Below, piece after piece: positions 7,954 through 16,103 of a DNA stretch of 58,411 nt. How positions within the stretch are numbered: position 1 is the stretch's first letter; each line of letters begins with the position of its first letter. The translations under genes were made by a program, and so were the position numbers. The DNA is from a virus. The DNA lies in the IMG/VR virus record IMGVR_UViG_3300032285_002078, positions 1-58,411 of that record; one strand, 5' to 3'. Under the pieces are notes generated by a model. It was not told the DNA's origin, ran no database searches, and was given only the letters and a program-made list of their open reading frames with translations.

Positions 7954-8751
7954 TTAATCGTACTTATTGTATTTGTCTCTAACTTTATCCAAATCTTTGC
8001 CTTCTTTTCCAGCTTTGGCCAATGCTTGCATACCTTCTTTACCATACTTTTCATAACCTTTGGCCGCACGACTCATAGTTTTTTTGTCGCCTGCTTCTTT
8101 GATTTCTTGGTATAAACTTGACAACTGACTAACAAGTTCTTCACTTACTTGTGTGTAAGGATTTCCGCCGCCGTTTGCTTTTCGTACTTCGTGATCACCG
8201 CGGCCATCGTTTGAACCAATATCAGTAACTGCTGATTGTGGTAGATATGCTTGCCCGCTTGCACCTGCCATAGAATTTGCAAATGCTTCCATCTCTGGTT
8301 CCATCTCTCCACCAAACACTACATCCATTTCGTCATGATCTGCATGTGGTTCACCTGCATTTTCAATACCTTTTAAGATATTCATTAGGTCGCGGATGCC
8401 GCCGTCACCTGAACCATTCATACTAACACTCATAGTAACTGAATCGCTTTGGCCGGGACTAGAAATAGAACCTCCCATTGGCATCATGTCTCCGCATTCT
8501 TCAACATCGCCTATGCTTTCGTCTTTTAGGTTACCTTCTTTTTCAGCACGTTGTAAAAATTTAATACGTGACTCGACGCCTTTAATGCCTGGCTCAATAT
8601 TTGCAGCATCAGCTCGGTCGCCGTAGCTAGGATTTTTTAAATGCTTCAATGTATTTTTAGCTTGATGACTGTGAGGAGTACCTTCAGTATCATCTGAATG
8701 TTTACCTTCATCAATAGCTTTAATCTTATTATAAATGTCTGCGAAGTTCAT
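7954..8751 (-). CDS. Acidic/Gly-rich late protein of unknown function
   Basis: A 265-residue protein beginning MNFADIYNKIKAIDEGKHSD, with AAGGAAAGGA ahead of the ATG. The centre is low complexity (Gly/Ser/Met, GDMMPMGGSISSPGQSDSV) with an acidic stretch. The C terminus is a Lys-rich helical segment (GYEKYGKEGMQALAKAG) ending VRDKYNKYD. I recall similar Lys-rich tails in late proteins of marine T4-like phages, but I assign no function. It lies between gp16 and gp17, starts one base after the 205-residue gene, and is closed by a strong terminator, so it is the last gene of that late unit. Confidence 0.72.
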   Translation of the reverse strand: MNFADIYNKIKAIDEGKHSDDTEGTPHSHQAKNTLKHLKNPSYGDRADAANIEPGIKGVESRIKFLQRAEKEGNLKDESIGDVEECGDMMPMGGSISSPGQSDSVTMSVSMNGSGDGGIRDLMNILKGIENAGEPHADHDEMDVVFGGEMEPEMEAFANSMAGASGQAYLPQSAVTDIGSNDGRGDHEVRKANGGGNPYTQVSEELVSQLSSLYQEIKEAGDKKTMSRAAKGYEKYGKEGMQALAKAGKEGKDLDKVRDKYNKYD

Positions 8752-8752
8752 A

Positions 8753-9370
8753 TTATTTTCCTTTCCTTGGGTCTGGATTAGTTACTTTGCCAAAGACCCC
8801 AGTAGTCAATGTTGGCTTCTCTGTTTTTGTAGATTTTGTTGCTTTTTCAGCGGGAGCTTTTTTAGCTAATATTTTTTCGTTGACGCCTTTATACTGTATA
8901 AGTCCAACTTTATTTTTTCCTAATTCTTTTAAGAAACTCATAACATGTTTTTCACCAACAGTATCTTGCCCAGTACTTTTTTCGTATTCTTTTTCAATTA
9001 ATGCTTCACCGGTTGGTTCATCATTGGCATGATTAAGCTCTTCTTCTTCTTCTTCTTTTAAATTACGCACTTTAATATAATCTGCGGAAGTTTTGCAATG
9101 CTCTGCAACTAAATTTTGTATTTCTAAACTTGTAGCAGGGTAGCTTGTGCATACATCAAATACGGTAACACCTACGTTAGCCAACCCTGGAAAATCTGTT
9201 TGTGTTCCTTGAATTGGAGTGCTTTTGCCGCTACTACAATTCTTAACGTGAAACTTTGATAAGGCACGTTTAATCAGCATAGAGCAGTCTTTAGGACAGT
9301 CTCCAGCAAATTTAATTTTAAATTCGTAGACTTGTTTATTTTCTACAAGGTATTCTTTGAATGATTTCAT
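8753..9370 (-). CDS. Late protein of unknown function between gp16 and gp17
   Basis: A 205-residue protein, MKSFKEYLVENKQVYEFKIKF. The first 100 residues look like a small alpha/beta domain containing GDCPKDCSMLIKRAL and CSSGKSTPIQGTQTDFPG. A Glu run (EEEEEE) leads to a charged linker, and the C terminus is Lys/Thr-rich (KKAPAEKATKSTKTEKPT), ending GKVTNPDPRKGK. No family is recognised. It has its own late promoter box inside the end of gp16 and a SCAGGAAT-type leader. Its place in the packaging cluster suggests a head or packaging accessory role, by context only. Confidence 0.72.
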   Translation of the reverse strand: MKSFKEYLVENKQVYEFKIKFAGDCPKDCSMLIKRALSKFHVKNCSSGKSTPIQGTQTDFPGLANVGVTVFDVCTSYPATSLEIQNLVAEHCKTSADYIKVRNLKEEEEEELNHANDEPTGEALIEKEYEKSTGQDTVGEKHVMSFLKELGKNKVGLIQYKGVNEKILAKKAPAEKATKSTKTEKPTLTTGVFGKVTNPDPRKGK

Positions 9371-9388
9371 TATATATTCCTGATAGTA

Positions 9389-9396
9389 TATTTATT
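9389..9396 (-). promoter_or_regulatory. Late promoter box at the end of gp16
   Basis: Minus-strand AATAAATA, 7 of 8 matches to GATAAATA, about 18 bases upstream of the ATG at 9370. It overlaps the stop codon of gp16, and an AGGAAT ribosome-binding site follows. Confidence 0.6.
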
Positions 9397-9868
9397 TCAT
9401 ATTGCGTAGTTTTTCTAATAAACTATTGCGATCAGTAATAATAACACCATCGCCCTGTATACTAACGCTGTTGTCTTCTTGGATTGAGTCGTTATCTAAC
9501 TTTTGTTTCTTAAGTTGGAGATCAATCATTTTTAATTTTTTATCTATTTTTGCGGCTTTAGCATCTATAGCGTTTTTCAACATTCCGCCAGCAACTTCAA
9601 AAATGCGGCCGCTGTAACGTGCTTCCACATTCATACCTAAATCCATAAGATCATCAAAAGCATCTGTGGCACGAGTTGCAAGTGCGTCAAACTCTGCATC
9701 GCTTTCAGCAAGACCTTTTACTGCCGGTAATGCGGCTGCAATTTTATCAAATTCTGACATGTCGCGTAAAAAAGGTTGAGCCATTTCTGCTTTGGCAGCG
9801 GCTTTTTCTTCGTCCTTGACAACTTTTTTGCTCTCGGGTAAGTTTAAAATTTCTTCAAGTTTCTTCAT
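9392..9868 (-). CDS. 16: Terminase small subunit (gp16-like)
   Basis: A 158-residue protein similar in length and layout to T4 gp16 (164 residues), which recognises DNA for packaging and regulates the gp17 ATPase. Residues 40-85 are a helical region (EFDKIAAALPAVKGLAESD, then RATDAFDDLMDLGMN). The central segment RIFEVAGGMLKNAIDAKAAK with the following coiled-coil-prone KIDKKLKMIDLQLKKQKL resembles the gp16 oligomerisation helices. The C terminus is short (NSLLEKLRNMK). The call rests on this helical pattern and on its place between gp4 and the terminase region. The gene follows gp4 by eight bases. Confidence 0.78.
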   Translation of the reverse strand: MKKLEEILNLPESKKVVKDEEKAAAKAEMAQPFLRDMSEFDKIAAALPAVKGLAESDAEFDALATRATDAFDDLMDLGMNVEARYSGRIFEVAGGMLKNAIDAKAAKIDKKLKMIDLQLKKQKLDNDSIQEDNSVSIQGDGVIITDRNSLLEKLRNMK

Positions 9869-9876
9869 AATAATAC

Positions 9877-10314
9877 TTATGCATTTCCTTGGTGGAACAA
9901 ATCGTTTTCGTTAAGAATGCGAAATTTTATGCCCTGTTGTCTACACCATATATTGGCAGCGGCCCATTTGGCTTGATTCTTAACATACTGTGCTTGATTG
10001 TATTTGTTCTTACCAACACGCTCTAATATAGTTTGGCTTGCTGGTTTAACTTCGATTAATTCTACTATAATCTTATTATTTTTATCCACGTATTGTATGA
10101 AAAAATCAGGAACATATATCGTGTTACGTCCAGTGAGCGGATCTCTATAGGGAATATTTATAGCTTCACTAGCCCATTTTTGTACACTTTTATTTGTGTC
10201 GCAAAACCGCATAAAACTCCATTCCCAACTACTGCGGTATGTAGGAATTTTAGTACCTACATACTTTTCAGGTTGTGTTATGGTAAACTTACCGCGGGCA
10301 AATTTACTGGCCAT
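9877..10314 (-). CDS. 4: Head completion nuclease-like protein (gp4/gp50)
   Basis: A 145-residue head completion protein that in T4 is needed to finish filled heads before tail joining. It has a TnsA/phage-endonuclease-like fold. The signature segments are TYRSSWEWSFMRFCD (residues 25-39), KWASEAINIPYRDP, the catalytic-type strand VPDFFIQY, and LIEVKPASQT, giving the D...ExK arrangement of PD-(D/E)xK enzymes. Length and motifs agree well with T4 gp4. The start follows the stop of the 121-residue gene by one base, so translation is probably coupled. Confidence 0.88.
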   Translation of the reverse strand: MASKFARGKFTITQPEKYVGTKIPTYRSSWEWSFMRFCDTNKSVQKWASEAINIPYRDPLTGRNTIYVPDFFIQYVDKNNKIIVELIEVKPASQTILERVGKNKYNQAQYVKNQAKWAAANIWCRQQGIKFRILNENDLFHQGNA

Positions 10315-10315
10315 G

Positions 10316-10681
10316 TTAGACTAGGATATTACGACTTTCGTAACTATCCGCAACCGGTGCAATTCTATATCCAAGTAGGCTGACTTTTTCTCGATAAGCA
10401 TTTAATATCTGTGCTATAATTTGACTTAACTTCACATCACTGACTGTCTTTAATGTATCTAATAATTGAAAAGCATTTACATTATCTAATCGTGCTTGGT
10501 TAAGTAATACTATTGAAATGCTTCTTGCACTTTCAGTGTCAAACCCTCTTTTTAAGAAAAATCCAACACTTGCATCAATTTCGTTTGCTGGGAAACTAAC
10601 TTCATGAATAAAAAATTTATCAAAAAATTGTTTAGTATCAAGCGCGCCATCTGCGCCAATAGTTGGTAAATTACTGGCCAT
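10316..10681 (-). CDS. Small conserved-looking tail-region protein, unknown
   Basis: A 121-residue, mostly helical protein with no family I can name. It contains FFDKFFIHEVSFPANEID, then FLKRGFDTESARSISIVLLNQ and NAFQLLDTLKTVSDVKLSQI, and ends YESRNILV. Its ATG shares one base with the stop of the tube-like gene (TAATG), so it is translated by termination-reinitiation. Its place between tube genes and the head-completion gene suggests a structural or assembly role at the head-tail region. Confidence 0.7.
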   Translation of the reverse strand: MASNLPTIGADGALDTKQFFDKFFIHEVSFPANEIDASVGFFLKRGFDTESARSISIVLLNQARLDNVNAFQLLDTLKTVSDVKLSQIIAQILNAYREKVSLLGYRIAPVADSYESRNILV

Positions 10682-11685
10682 TATGGTTCTATACCTAAAT
10701 TAATTTTTTTAGCAACTGTAGTACTAGTATTTGCTACATTAAGAGATTGGGGGAATGTAGTATCTGGAATACCACCTACTGTTTGTATAGTACTTGCTGA
10801 CAATAAACCAGATACTCCCGGAGTAGCTTTATTTTGCGTATTTTGATATGAATTAATACTAGTTGCAGTATTGCTTAATGATTCGACGGCATTGTTTGTA
10901 ACATTTTGTTGAGCAACAAAACTAGGACTTGCAGTATCAACTTGCGGTAATCCTTGCAACGGGCTTGGCGTTAAATCATAATGTTCAATTCCAAATCCTT
11001 CAACTGCTTCTGAACTAACAGTTCCCATTTCATAGCTAACTGCCTCGTATGCAATGCCCATTGTAAATTCACGCAGTTCACTACCGCCATTATATGCAAG
11101 ATCTCTATGATCAAATGCTTTAATGATTGGATTGTATAGTTTATAGCTAACATACTCATGACGAGCCATTTGATATATTGTAATGTAATTAAAAAACGGA
11201 GCAGTACTGCCGTTATCTAATCCGTATGCAGTTTTAATAAAATCACTACTTCTGGTAGCATTTCTACTATAAGCTCCCGGTGCTGTTGCACTTGTTGGAT
11301 CAGCATAATAATAACTATAATAATTTTGCCACAACTGATTGATCAAACTCATGTTATCATCGTGAAATGTAATATTAATGTCTTCTAACTTATGTTGAGT
11401 TTGTACTTGTTTTTTTCTGTTATACTGATTAACTTGTTCTGTAGCAATAGTAAACTTGGGTAAACTAATCTTTTTTACTAACATGTTAATCTCATTTCTG
11501 TGACGTTGAGATAAATCTATTGTTTTCAGCGCGGCTTGATTAATATTAAATGCTACATGAAATAAATGATTAAACTTTGGTGCAAGTCTAAACTGATCTG
11601 ATGCAAACATTCTACTCGAGTGTTGAAAATCACGTAAGAGTATATGCGAATCAGCTGCTAAAAATTTTGTTGGAGTGAATGCCAT
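10681..11685 (-). CDS. Tail tube-related protein, possibly gp54/gp48-like
   Basis: A 334-residue protein. FNHLFHVAFNINQAALKTID (residues 38-57), the KISLPKFTIATEQVNQYNRK segment and ITFHDDNMSLINQLWQNYY follow the beta-sandwich plan of tube-fold proteins (gp19, gp48, gp54). After about residue 230 (AVSYEMGTVSSEAVEGFG) comes a low-complexity Ser/Thr/Asn tail. It is directly downstream of gp19 and of the gp19 terminator. A baseplate tube initiator (gp54) or second tube protein is likely; I cannot separate these. A late box lies five bases before the ATG and no ribosome-binding site is visible. Confidence 0.65.
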   Translation of the reverse strand: MAFTPTKFLAADSHILLRDFQHSSRMFASDQFRLAPKFNHLFHVAFNINQAALKTIDLSQRHRNEINMLVKKISLPKFTIATEQVNQYNRKKQVQTQHKLEDINITFHDDNMSLINQLWQNYYSYYYADPTSATAPGAYSRNATRSSDFIKTAYGLDNGSTAPFFNYITIYQMARHEYVSYKLYNPIIKAFDHRDLAYNGGSELREFTMGIAYEAVSYEMGTVSSEAVEGFGIEHYDLTPSPLQGLPQVDTASPSFVAQQNVTNNAVESLSNTATSINSYQNTQNKATPGVSGLLSASTIQTVGGIPDTTFPQSLNVANTSTTVAKKINLGIEP

Positions 11686-11690
11686 AACAG

Positions 11691-11698
11691 TATTTATT
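11691..11698 (-). promoter_or_regulatory. Late promoter box abutting an ATG
   Basis: Minus-strand AATAAATA followed by CTGTT and the ATG at 11685. If transcription starts six bases after the box, as at T4 late promoters, the first base is the A of the ATG. Confidence 0.65.
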
Positions 11699-11733
11699 TA
11701 AAATATAAACTGCGTAGTTAATGAATAGTCATT

Positions 11734-11760
11734 AAAAAACCCACCGAAGTGGGTTCTTTG
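11734..11760 (-). terminator. Terminator after gp19
   Basis: Minus-strand AACCCACTTCGGTGGGTT hairpin (11738-11755) with a TTCG tetraloop followed by a run of T. It ends the gp18-gp19 transcript just before the next late box. Confidence 0.88.
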
Positions 11761-11766
11761 TGTATA

Positions 11767-12402
11767 TTAATACAATCCGCCGCCAGTGACAGCAGTACCG
11801 CGTTTTTGTTGGAATCCTGGAGTTCCCATACCAGCGCCAGCGCCAATTTGTTGTGCGTTATCATATTGGATTGACAAGTCAATTAACATAATATCTGCAC
11901 TACCAGTGTAGCTGAGTGCTTGGTAGTTGGTTGATTCTAAATAGCAACCGTATAATTCCCAAGTTTCAAGTACTGTAATTGCTTCAGCTCCGTTTCCACC
12001 GTCTAGCATTTCAATACGTGTTACAAACTTGTAATCGCCGCCTGAAGTAGCACTTGCTTGTTCAAAGAAGTCAAACTGTTTCTGATTCTGCTCACCCACA
12101 AGTTTGGTAACCGCGTTAGTGATATCGTCGCGTAGTTTGATTGCGATAGGAGCCCATGTAGGTTTACCAGCATAGTGAATCTTACTGTTATAAACTTCGA
12201 TAGTTTTATCTTCAAACTTAACGCTTGGTCGGGCCGCATCTGCGACTTGTTTTGTTAATTCAACAGTACTACCTGATACGCCAAAGTTTTCAAATGAAAC
12301 ACGGAATCTGTATTTCAACTTTGGCATTAATAGGCCTTGTGTAGCAGAGCTTTGATTACTTGCTAGCGGTACTGTAAATCTTGATAATGATGCAATTGAC
12401 AT
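11767..12402 (-). CDS. 19: Tail tube protein (gp19)
   Basis: A 211-residue tube subunit that polymerises inside the sheath. The N-terminal strand MPKLKYRFRVSFENFG, the KQVADAARPSVKFEDKTIE segment and the NSKIHYAGKPTWAPIAIKLR segment are typical of the T4 gp19 family, as is the C-terminal QALSYTGSADIMLIDLSIQY. The length (T4 gp19: 163) is extended mainly by a flexible C terminus GTPGFQQKRGTAVTGGGLY and by loops. AGGAG precedes the ATG. It follows gp18 by 20 bases and is closed by a strong terminator, matching the high expression expected. Confidence 0.93.
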   Translation of the reverse strand: MSIASLSRFTVPLASNQSSATQGLLMPKLKYRFRVSFENFGVSGSTVELTKQVADAARPSVKFEDKTIEVYNSKIHYAGKPTWAPIAIKLRDDITNAVTKLVGEQNQKQFDFFEQASATSGGDYKFVTRIEMLDGGNGAEAITVLETWELYGCYLESTNYQALSYTGSADIMLIDLSIQYDNAQQIGAGAGMGTPGFQQKRGTAVTGGGLY

Positions 12403-12422
12403 TTATGTTCTCCTAATTAGTT

Positions 12423-15400
12423 TTAAGCTAACCCTTTAATTTCGCCAGTATTCTTTAAGCGTAGTGGAATGTAGATGAATTCAACTGCCTTCACTGGTTC
12501 AATCGCGACATCAAGGTATAGTTCGCTGCGATCAATTCTTGCAGGTGTATTGTTTGAAGTATCGCACACTACCAAGTAGTCGTACAATGCACGTTGTCCT
12601 ACTAACTCAAGCAATAGACTTTCTGCGGCTTGTTTAATTTCATTACGTGTAATAGTGTCATTTGGTTCAAACACATATGGTTTGGCCAATTGAGCAAACT
12701 GTCTACGTAAATAAATTACTAAACGGGCAACGTTAATACGATCCAATGCACTTGCCGTTAATTGACGTGTATACTGTCCGTAGTTAACTAAACCTGTTCC
12801 AGTAATGTATGTAATTGGGTTTACATGAATGCTTGCCAATGTATCACGTTGTCCGGTGTTCAATGCAACTGCATTAAATTCGCCAGTCATTGGATCTACA
12901 TAACCTACTGAACTAACATTAGTAATACCACCACGACGTGTTCCAGCTGGAGCAAACCATGGATAAGAGACATTATCACTTAATGCAATTGTACGTAACA
13001 TCATGTGGCTTGGAGGAACAACGATGTTATTACCTAGCAAGTCTGTTGTATAACCCCATGGATAAAACACACCAAGATACGCATCTGTTGTAACCATTCC
13101 GTCGTCGCTGTCTACAGTTGCATTTGCTGTGTTGTTACCCCAGTTGCTCAATGATGTAGCGTCTGATGTTAAACGTGCTGGTGTATCGCCAACTACAAAT
13201 GCAGTTTGTCCGCGATCGTAGTTCAATCCAACCAATGCTGTGATTGCTTCAGGATAACCTGGGCAAGCCATTAAGTTGAAAATACGCGACTCTTCATCAC
13301 GTAGGTTTGTGTTACTATTAATTTCTCCGTTTAGAGCAGCAAGAACAACTTCACGGACAGCTTTACGTCCAAATGATCCTGCACCATTAGGTTGGTTGGC
13401 GGCATAGCTGACCCAGCGAGCTGGATAGTAGTCCGTCATTGGTTCGTCCTCATAGCGATGGTTATCTGCAAGAACGTCAATGTAATTTTCGTGGTATTTC
13501 TTAACGTTAAATCCGCTACGGCGTAGATTCCATAACAACATACCGCGTGGGTATAATGCTGGATCTGGTGCATCTGGGTCTACAAAATCACTATCTAACA
13601 AGTCCATGATAGGGCTTGGGTCTGCGCCCATACCAGTTGTATTCCAACGTGCATCTGCAAATAAAACACCGTTTTCTGTTGTTTGATCTGCGTTGTCAAG
13701 TAATACCCATTTTTTAGTAGATCCGTTGAATTTAGAAATTTGTGGGAAGTTTTCTAAATCAGCGGTACTGATCCACAAATCACCATCAACTAAAGGTGCT
13801 CCACTAGTTTGTAATGTTGGTTTACTTGCACTAACGATCGGACCTGTTGCGTTGCTTCCTGAAACATAAGAATAACCAGCCCAGTTTGAACCATTGTGTA
13901 CCATGATATCAATCTCATCAATCATAGTGTTGTACCACAATGTACCGTCCATTGGAGTTGTTACAGGTGCAGCGGCGTTCGATGTAATATCAAAAGACTC
14001 TGTCCATAGTGTTGCAATGCCAGTAGCATCGTCGGCTGGATCATAGTAGTAATTAGTAGTTGATCCAACTGCAAACAACTTGCTTAACGGACTATGGTCC
14101 TCGTCATAAAATTTAATGTCGCCGCCTTGTGTATGCGTGATAACAATTTGATTAGTGGCAGTTCTTGTGGCAGTTACAGGAAGTCCAGTTAGTTCTGCGT
14201 GTAAATTATCTAATAAATCGTTCACGCTTGTTACTGGATCAGCATATGCTGTAAATTCAACAGTAATGCTATAATAACTATTTGATCCTGCATGGCTTAT
14301 GTCCAATGAAAATTGGTTATGACCAAGGTTAAAATTATGACCTGAAGTAATTGCTGCCGAAGTTACTACAGTTGGGCCAACTTTTGAACGTGCATAGATT
14401 TTAAAATCTGCTTCATTGTTATATTCTGCGTCATTTGTTTTTACGTAAACTGTACCAATTGCTAGACCTAATCCGCCAGTCAATGGATCTAATCCGTTAA
14501 GGGCTGCGGCTGCTGTTGGATATAAGGAAACATCTTGCTCTACCCATGCACCAGTAGTTGAACTGTATTTTTTAACAATAAAGTCTGCACCTTGGTTAGG
14601 TTTAGTTGTTTTAATCCATACTGAACCAGTTGGATTGCCGTCCGCATTAAATGTTGGAATTTGTGTATGCTTGCTAATTACCAATTTAGGTGGTTTGTAA
14701 GTGGTTGAACTTAATCCAACTTTTGCTACTGTAGTACCGCTAATTGTAATATTATTACCATCAGAGTATAAGTTTAAACGTCCGTTAATTGCAGCTGCCG
14801 TAACGCCACCGCCTGATATATTTGCATCATTGATTGATTTTACGAGACCAGCAGTTATCCCGTTTCCTAACCCTGTTACACCAGTTACTGTGACACCGTT
14901 AATAACAATTTCATCTTCTTCCAATAATGTTGGAGTAGGAGTACTTCCAACTGCTGTTGGCCAACTTGCTGTCCACTCTGGTGTTCCTACTTTAACCCAT
15001 GTTCCTGCAGGCGTACTTGTTGTGATTTTTTTGTAGTATAATCTATTTAAATTAGTAGTTGCTACTAACGCATAATCACCGTTTGAACCAACAGAGTTTG
15101 CAGGGCCACTTGATGGATCAGTATGATCCATAAGTTGAGTAGTATCAGTAATGACCATTGGATAGCGAACATTAGCAAGGCTAAATGATGGGGAACTTGC
15201 ATTATATTCGTTAATACCAAATTTAGTATCTGCTGTATCAAACCAATATGTACCATCAGCTGGGTCACCGTGTGGTGCGTCTGCTTTGCCAGTTAGTTGA
15301 GCAAGATCTAAATCTGCACGAACAACATAAGCACGATTGCTTACACCTAGGAAACTGTATGCAGCCTCTAAACCGTATTCATTCTGTTCGCCAGCATGGA

Positions 15401-15653
15401 TAGGATTGTTGTTTGAGTCAGTGTAAAATTTAGGAATACCAAATGTATCCGATAAATCTTTCTGGCTTGTAAGCAAGTATACTTTGCCTGCGTTTGCTGC
15501 CAGTGTTCCCGGTGCGATGCCAGTGCCTGCACCATTTTGTTTATTTTCTGCGGAAGCAACAACAATTAACGGTACAGTGCCTGGGGCAGCTGGAGTGTAG
15601 AAACTCTCGTCTATTACTGTTACACTTACGCCTGGTGAACTTAATTGAGCCAT
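12423..15653 (-). CDS. 18: Tail sheath protein (gp18), enlarged
   Basis: Contractile sheath subunit, about 1076 residues, far longer than T4 gp18 (659). The N terminus MAQLSSPGVSVTVIDES and the C-terminal domain (RQFAQLAKPYVFEPND, GQRALYDYLVVCDTSNNTP, LYLDVAIEPVKAVEFIYIP) are the conserved polymerising parts. Between about residues 130 and 660 lie surface insertions, with four short related units of the form GTYWFDT, GSVWIKT, GTLWYNT and GDLWIST, each followed by a strand with a Trp. I chose the ATG at 15653 because GGAG lies nine bases upstream; an in-frame ATG at 15668 has no ribosome-binding site. A perfect late box lies 33 bases upstream. Confidence 0.93.
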   Translation of the reverse strand: MAQLSSPGVSVTVIDESFYTPAAPGTVPLIVVASAENKQNGAGTGIAPGTLAANAGKVYLLTSQKDLSDTFGIPKFYTDSNNNPIHAGEQNEYGLEAAYSFLGVSNRAYVVRADLDLAQLTGKADAPHGDPADGTYWFDTADTKFGINEYNASSPSFSLANVRYPMVITDTTQLMDHTDPSSGPANSVGSNGDYALVATTNLNRLYYKKITTSTPAGTWVKVGTPEWTASWPTAVGSTPTPTLLEEDEIVINGVTVTGVTGLGNGITAGLVKSINDANISGGGVTAAAINGRLNLYSDGNNITISGTTVAKVGLSSTTYKPPKLVISKHTQIPTFNADGNPTGSVWIKTTKPNQGADFIVKKYSSTTGAWVEQDVSLYPTAAAALNGLDPLTGGLGLAIGTVYVKTNDAEYNNEADFKIYARSKVGPTVVTSAAITSGHNFNLGHNQFSLDISHAGSNSYYSITVEFTAYADPVTSVNDLLDNLHAELTGLPVTATRTATNQIVITHTQGGDIKFYDEDHSPLSKLFAVGSTTNYYYDPADDATGIATLWTESFDITSNAAAPVTTPMDGTLWYNTMIDEIDIMVHNGSNWAGYSYVSGSNATGPIVSASKPTLQTSGAPLVDGDLWISTADLENFPQISKFNGSTKKWVLLDNADQTTENGVLFADARWNTTGMGADPSPIMDLLDSDFVDPDAPDPALYPRGMLLWNLRRSGFNVKKYHENYIDVLADNHRYEDEPMTDYYPARWVSYAANQPNGAGSFGRKAVREVVLAALNGEINSNTNLRDEESRIFNLMACPGYPEAITALVGLNYDRGQTAFVVGDTPARLTSDATSLSNWGNNTANATVDSDDGMVTTDAYLGVFYPWGYTTDLLGNNIVVPPSHMMLRTIALSDNVSYPWFAPAGTRRGGITNVSSVGYVDPMTGEFNAVALNTGQRDTLASIHVNPITYITGTGLVNYGQYTRQLTASALDRINVARLVIYLRRQFAQLAKPYVFEPNDTITRNEIKQAAESLLLELVGQRALYDYLVVCDTSNNTPARIDRSELYLDVAIEPVKAVEFIYIPLRLKNTGEIKGLA

Positions 15654-15685
15654 ATGTTTTATCTCCATGAATACATGTTCTAATG

Positions 15686-15693
15686 TATTTATA
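15686..15693 (-). promoter_or_regulatory. Late promoter for gp18
   Basis: Minus-strand TATAAATA, identical to the T4 late consensus, 33 bases upstream of the gp18 ATG, with a normal leader and ribosome-binding site. Confidence 0.8.
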
Positions 15694-15728
15694 GGTTTTT
15701 TGGTTTTTCTAGCTGTTATAGCATACCA

Positions 15729-15750
15729 AAAAGGCCTTCAAAAGGCCTAC
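15729..15750 (-). terminator. Terminator downstream of the dNMP kinase
   Basis: Minus-strand AGGCCTTTTGAAGGCCT hairpin followed by TTTTT. For the minus strand it lies beyond the kinase gene and beyond the antisense HNH gene, so it is the probable end of the kinase transcript, just before the gp18 late promoter. Confidence 0.8.
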
Positions 15751-15755
15751 TATTG

Positions 15756-15763
15756 ATTAAATA
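15756..15763 (+). promoter_or_regulatory. Possible late box before the HNH gene
   Basis: Plus-strand ATTAAATA followed by CACT and the ATG at 15768, the same 4-base spacing as at 6288 and 17586. It matches the consensus at only 6 of 8 bases, so it is tentative. Confidence 0.3.
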
Positions 15764-15767
15764 CACT

Positions 15768-16103
15768 ATGAGACCACTATGTTCATGCGGATACAGACCC
15801 GCCGCAGTTAATTATCGTAAGAATGGACAGACATACTATCGTAGTATGTGCAATGTCTGTATGAAAGGTGTGGCTAATGCTGGTATTGCTAGATGGTTCC
15901 GCGCTGGGTACCGCATAAAGTCAACATGCGATAAGTGTGGATTTAAAAGTCCACACTCAGAAGTATTTGCAGTATTTCATGTGGACGGCAATTTAGATAA
16001 CTGTCGGCCTGCTAATCTCAAGACTGTGTGTGCAAACTGTCAGAGGCTTCTTCATCGAGAAGGTGTAAAGTGGAAACAGGGAGACTTGACACCAGACCTT
16101 TAA
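15768..16103 (+). CDS. HNH-type zinc-binding endonuclease
   Basis: A 111-residue protein with four cysteine pairs: C5/C7, C28/C31, C54/C57 and C88/C91. The HNH motif is FHVDGN (H71, D73) with N83 in PANL and H96 in CQRLLH. The Cys pairs probably bind two zinc ions. Such small enzymes in T4-like phages are often homing or packaging nucleases. I chose ATG 15768; an upstream in-frame TTG at 15753 would add five residues. It lies antisense between the dNMP kinase and its terminator, and its 3' end overlaps the kinase 3' end by 86 bases, a typical sign of insertion of a mobile nuclease gene. Function inferred. Confidence 0.8.
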   Translation: MRPLCSCGYRPAAVNYRKNGQTYYRSMCNVCMKGVANAGIARWFRAGYRIKSTCDKCGFKSPHSEVFAVFHVDGNLDNCRPANLKTVCANCQRLLHREGVKWKQGDLTPDL

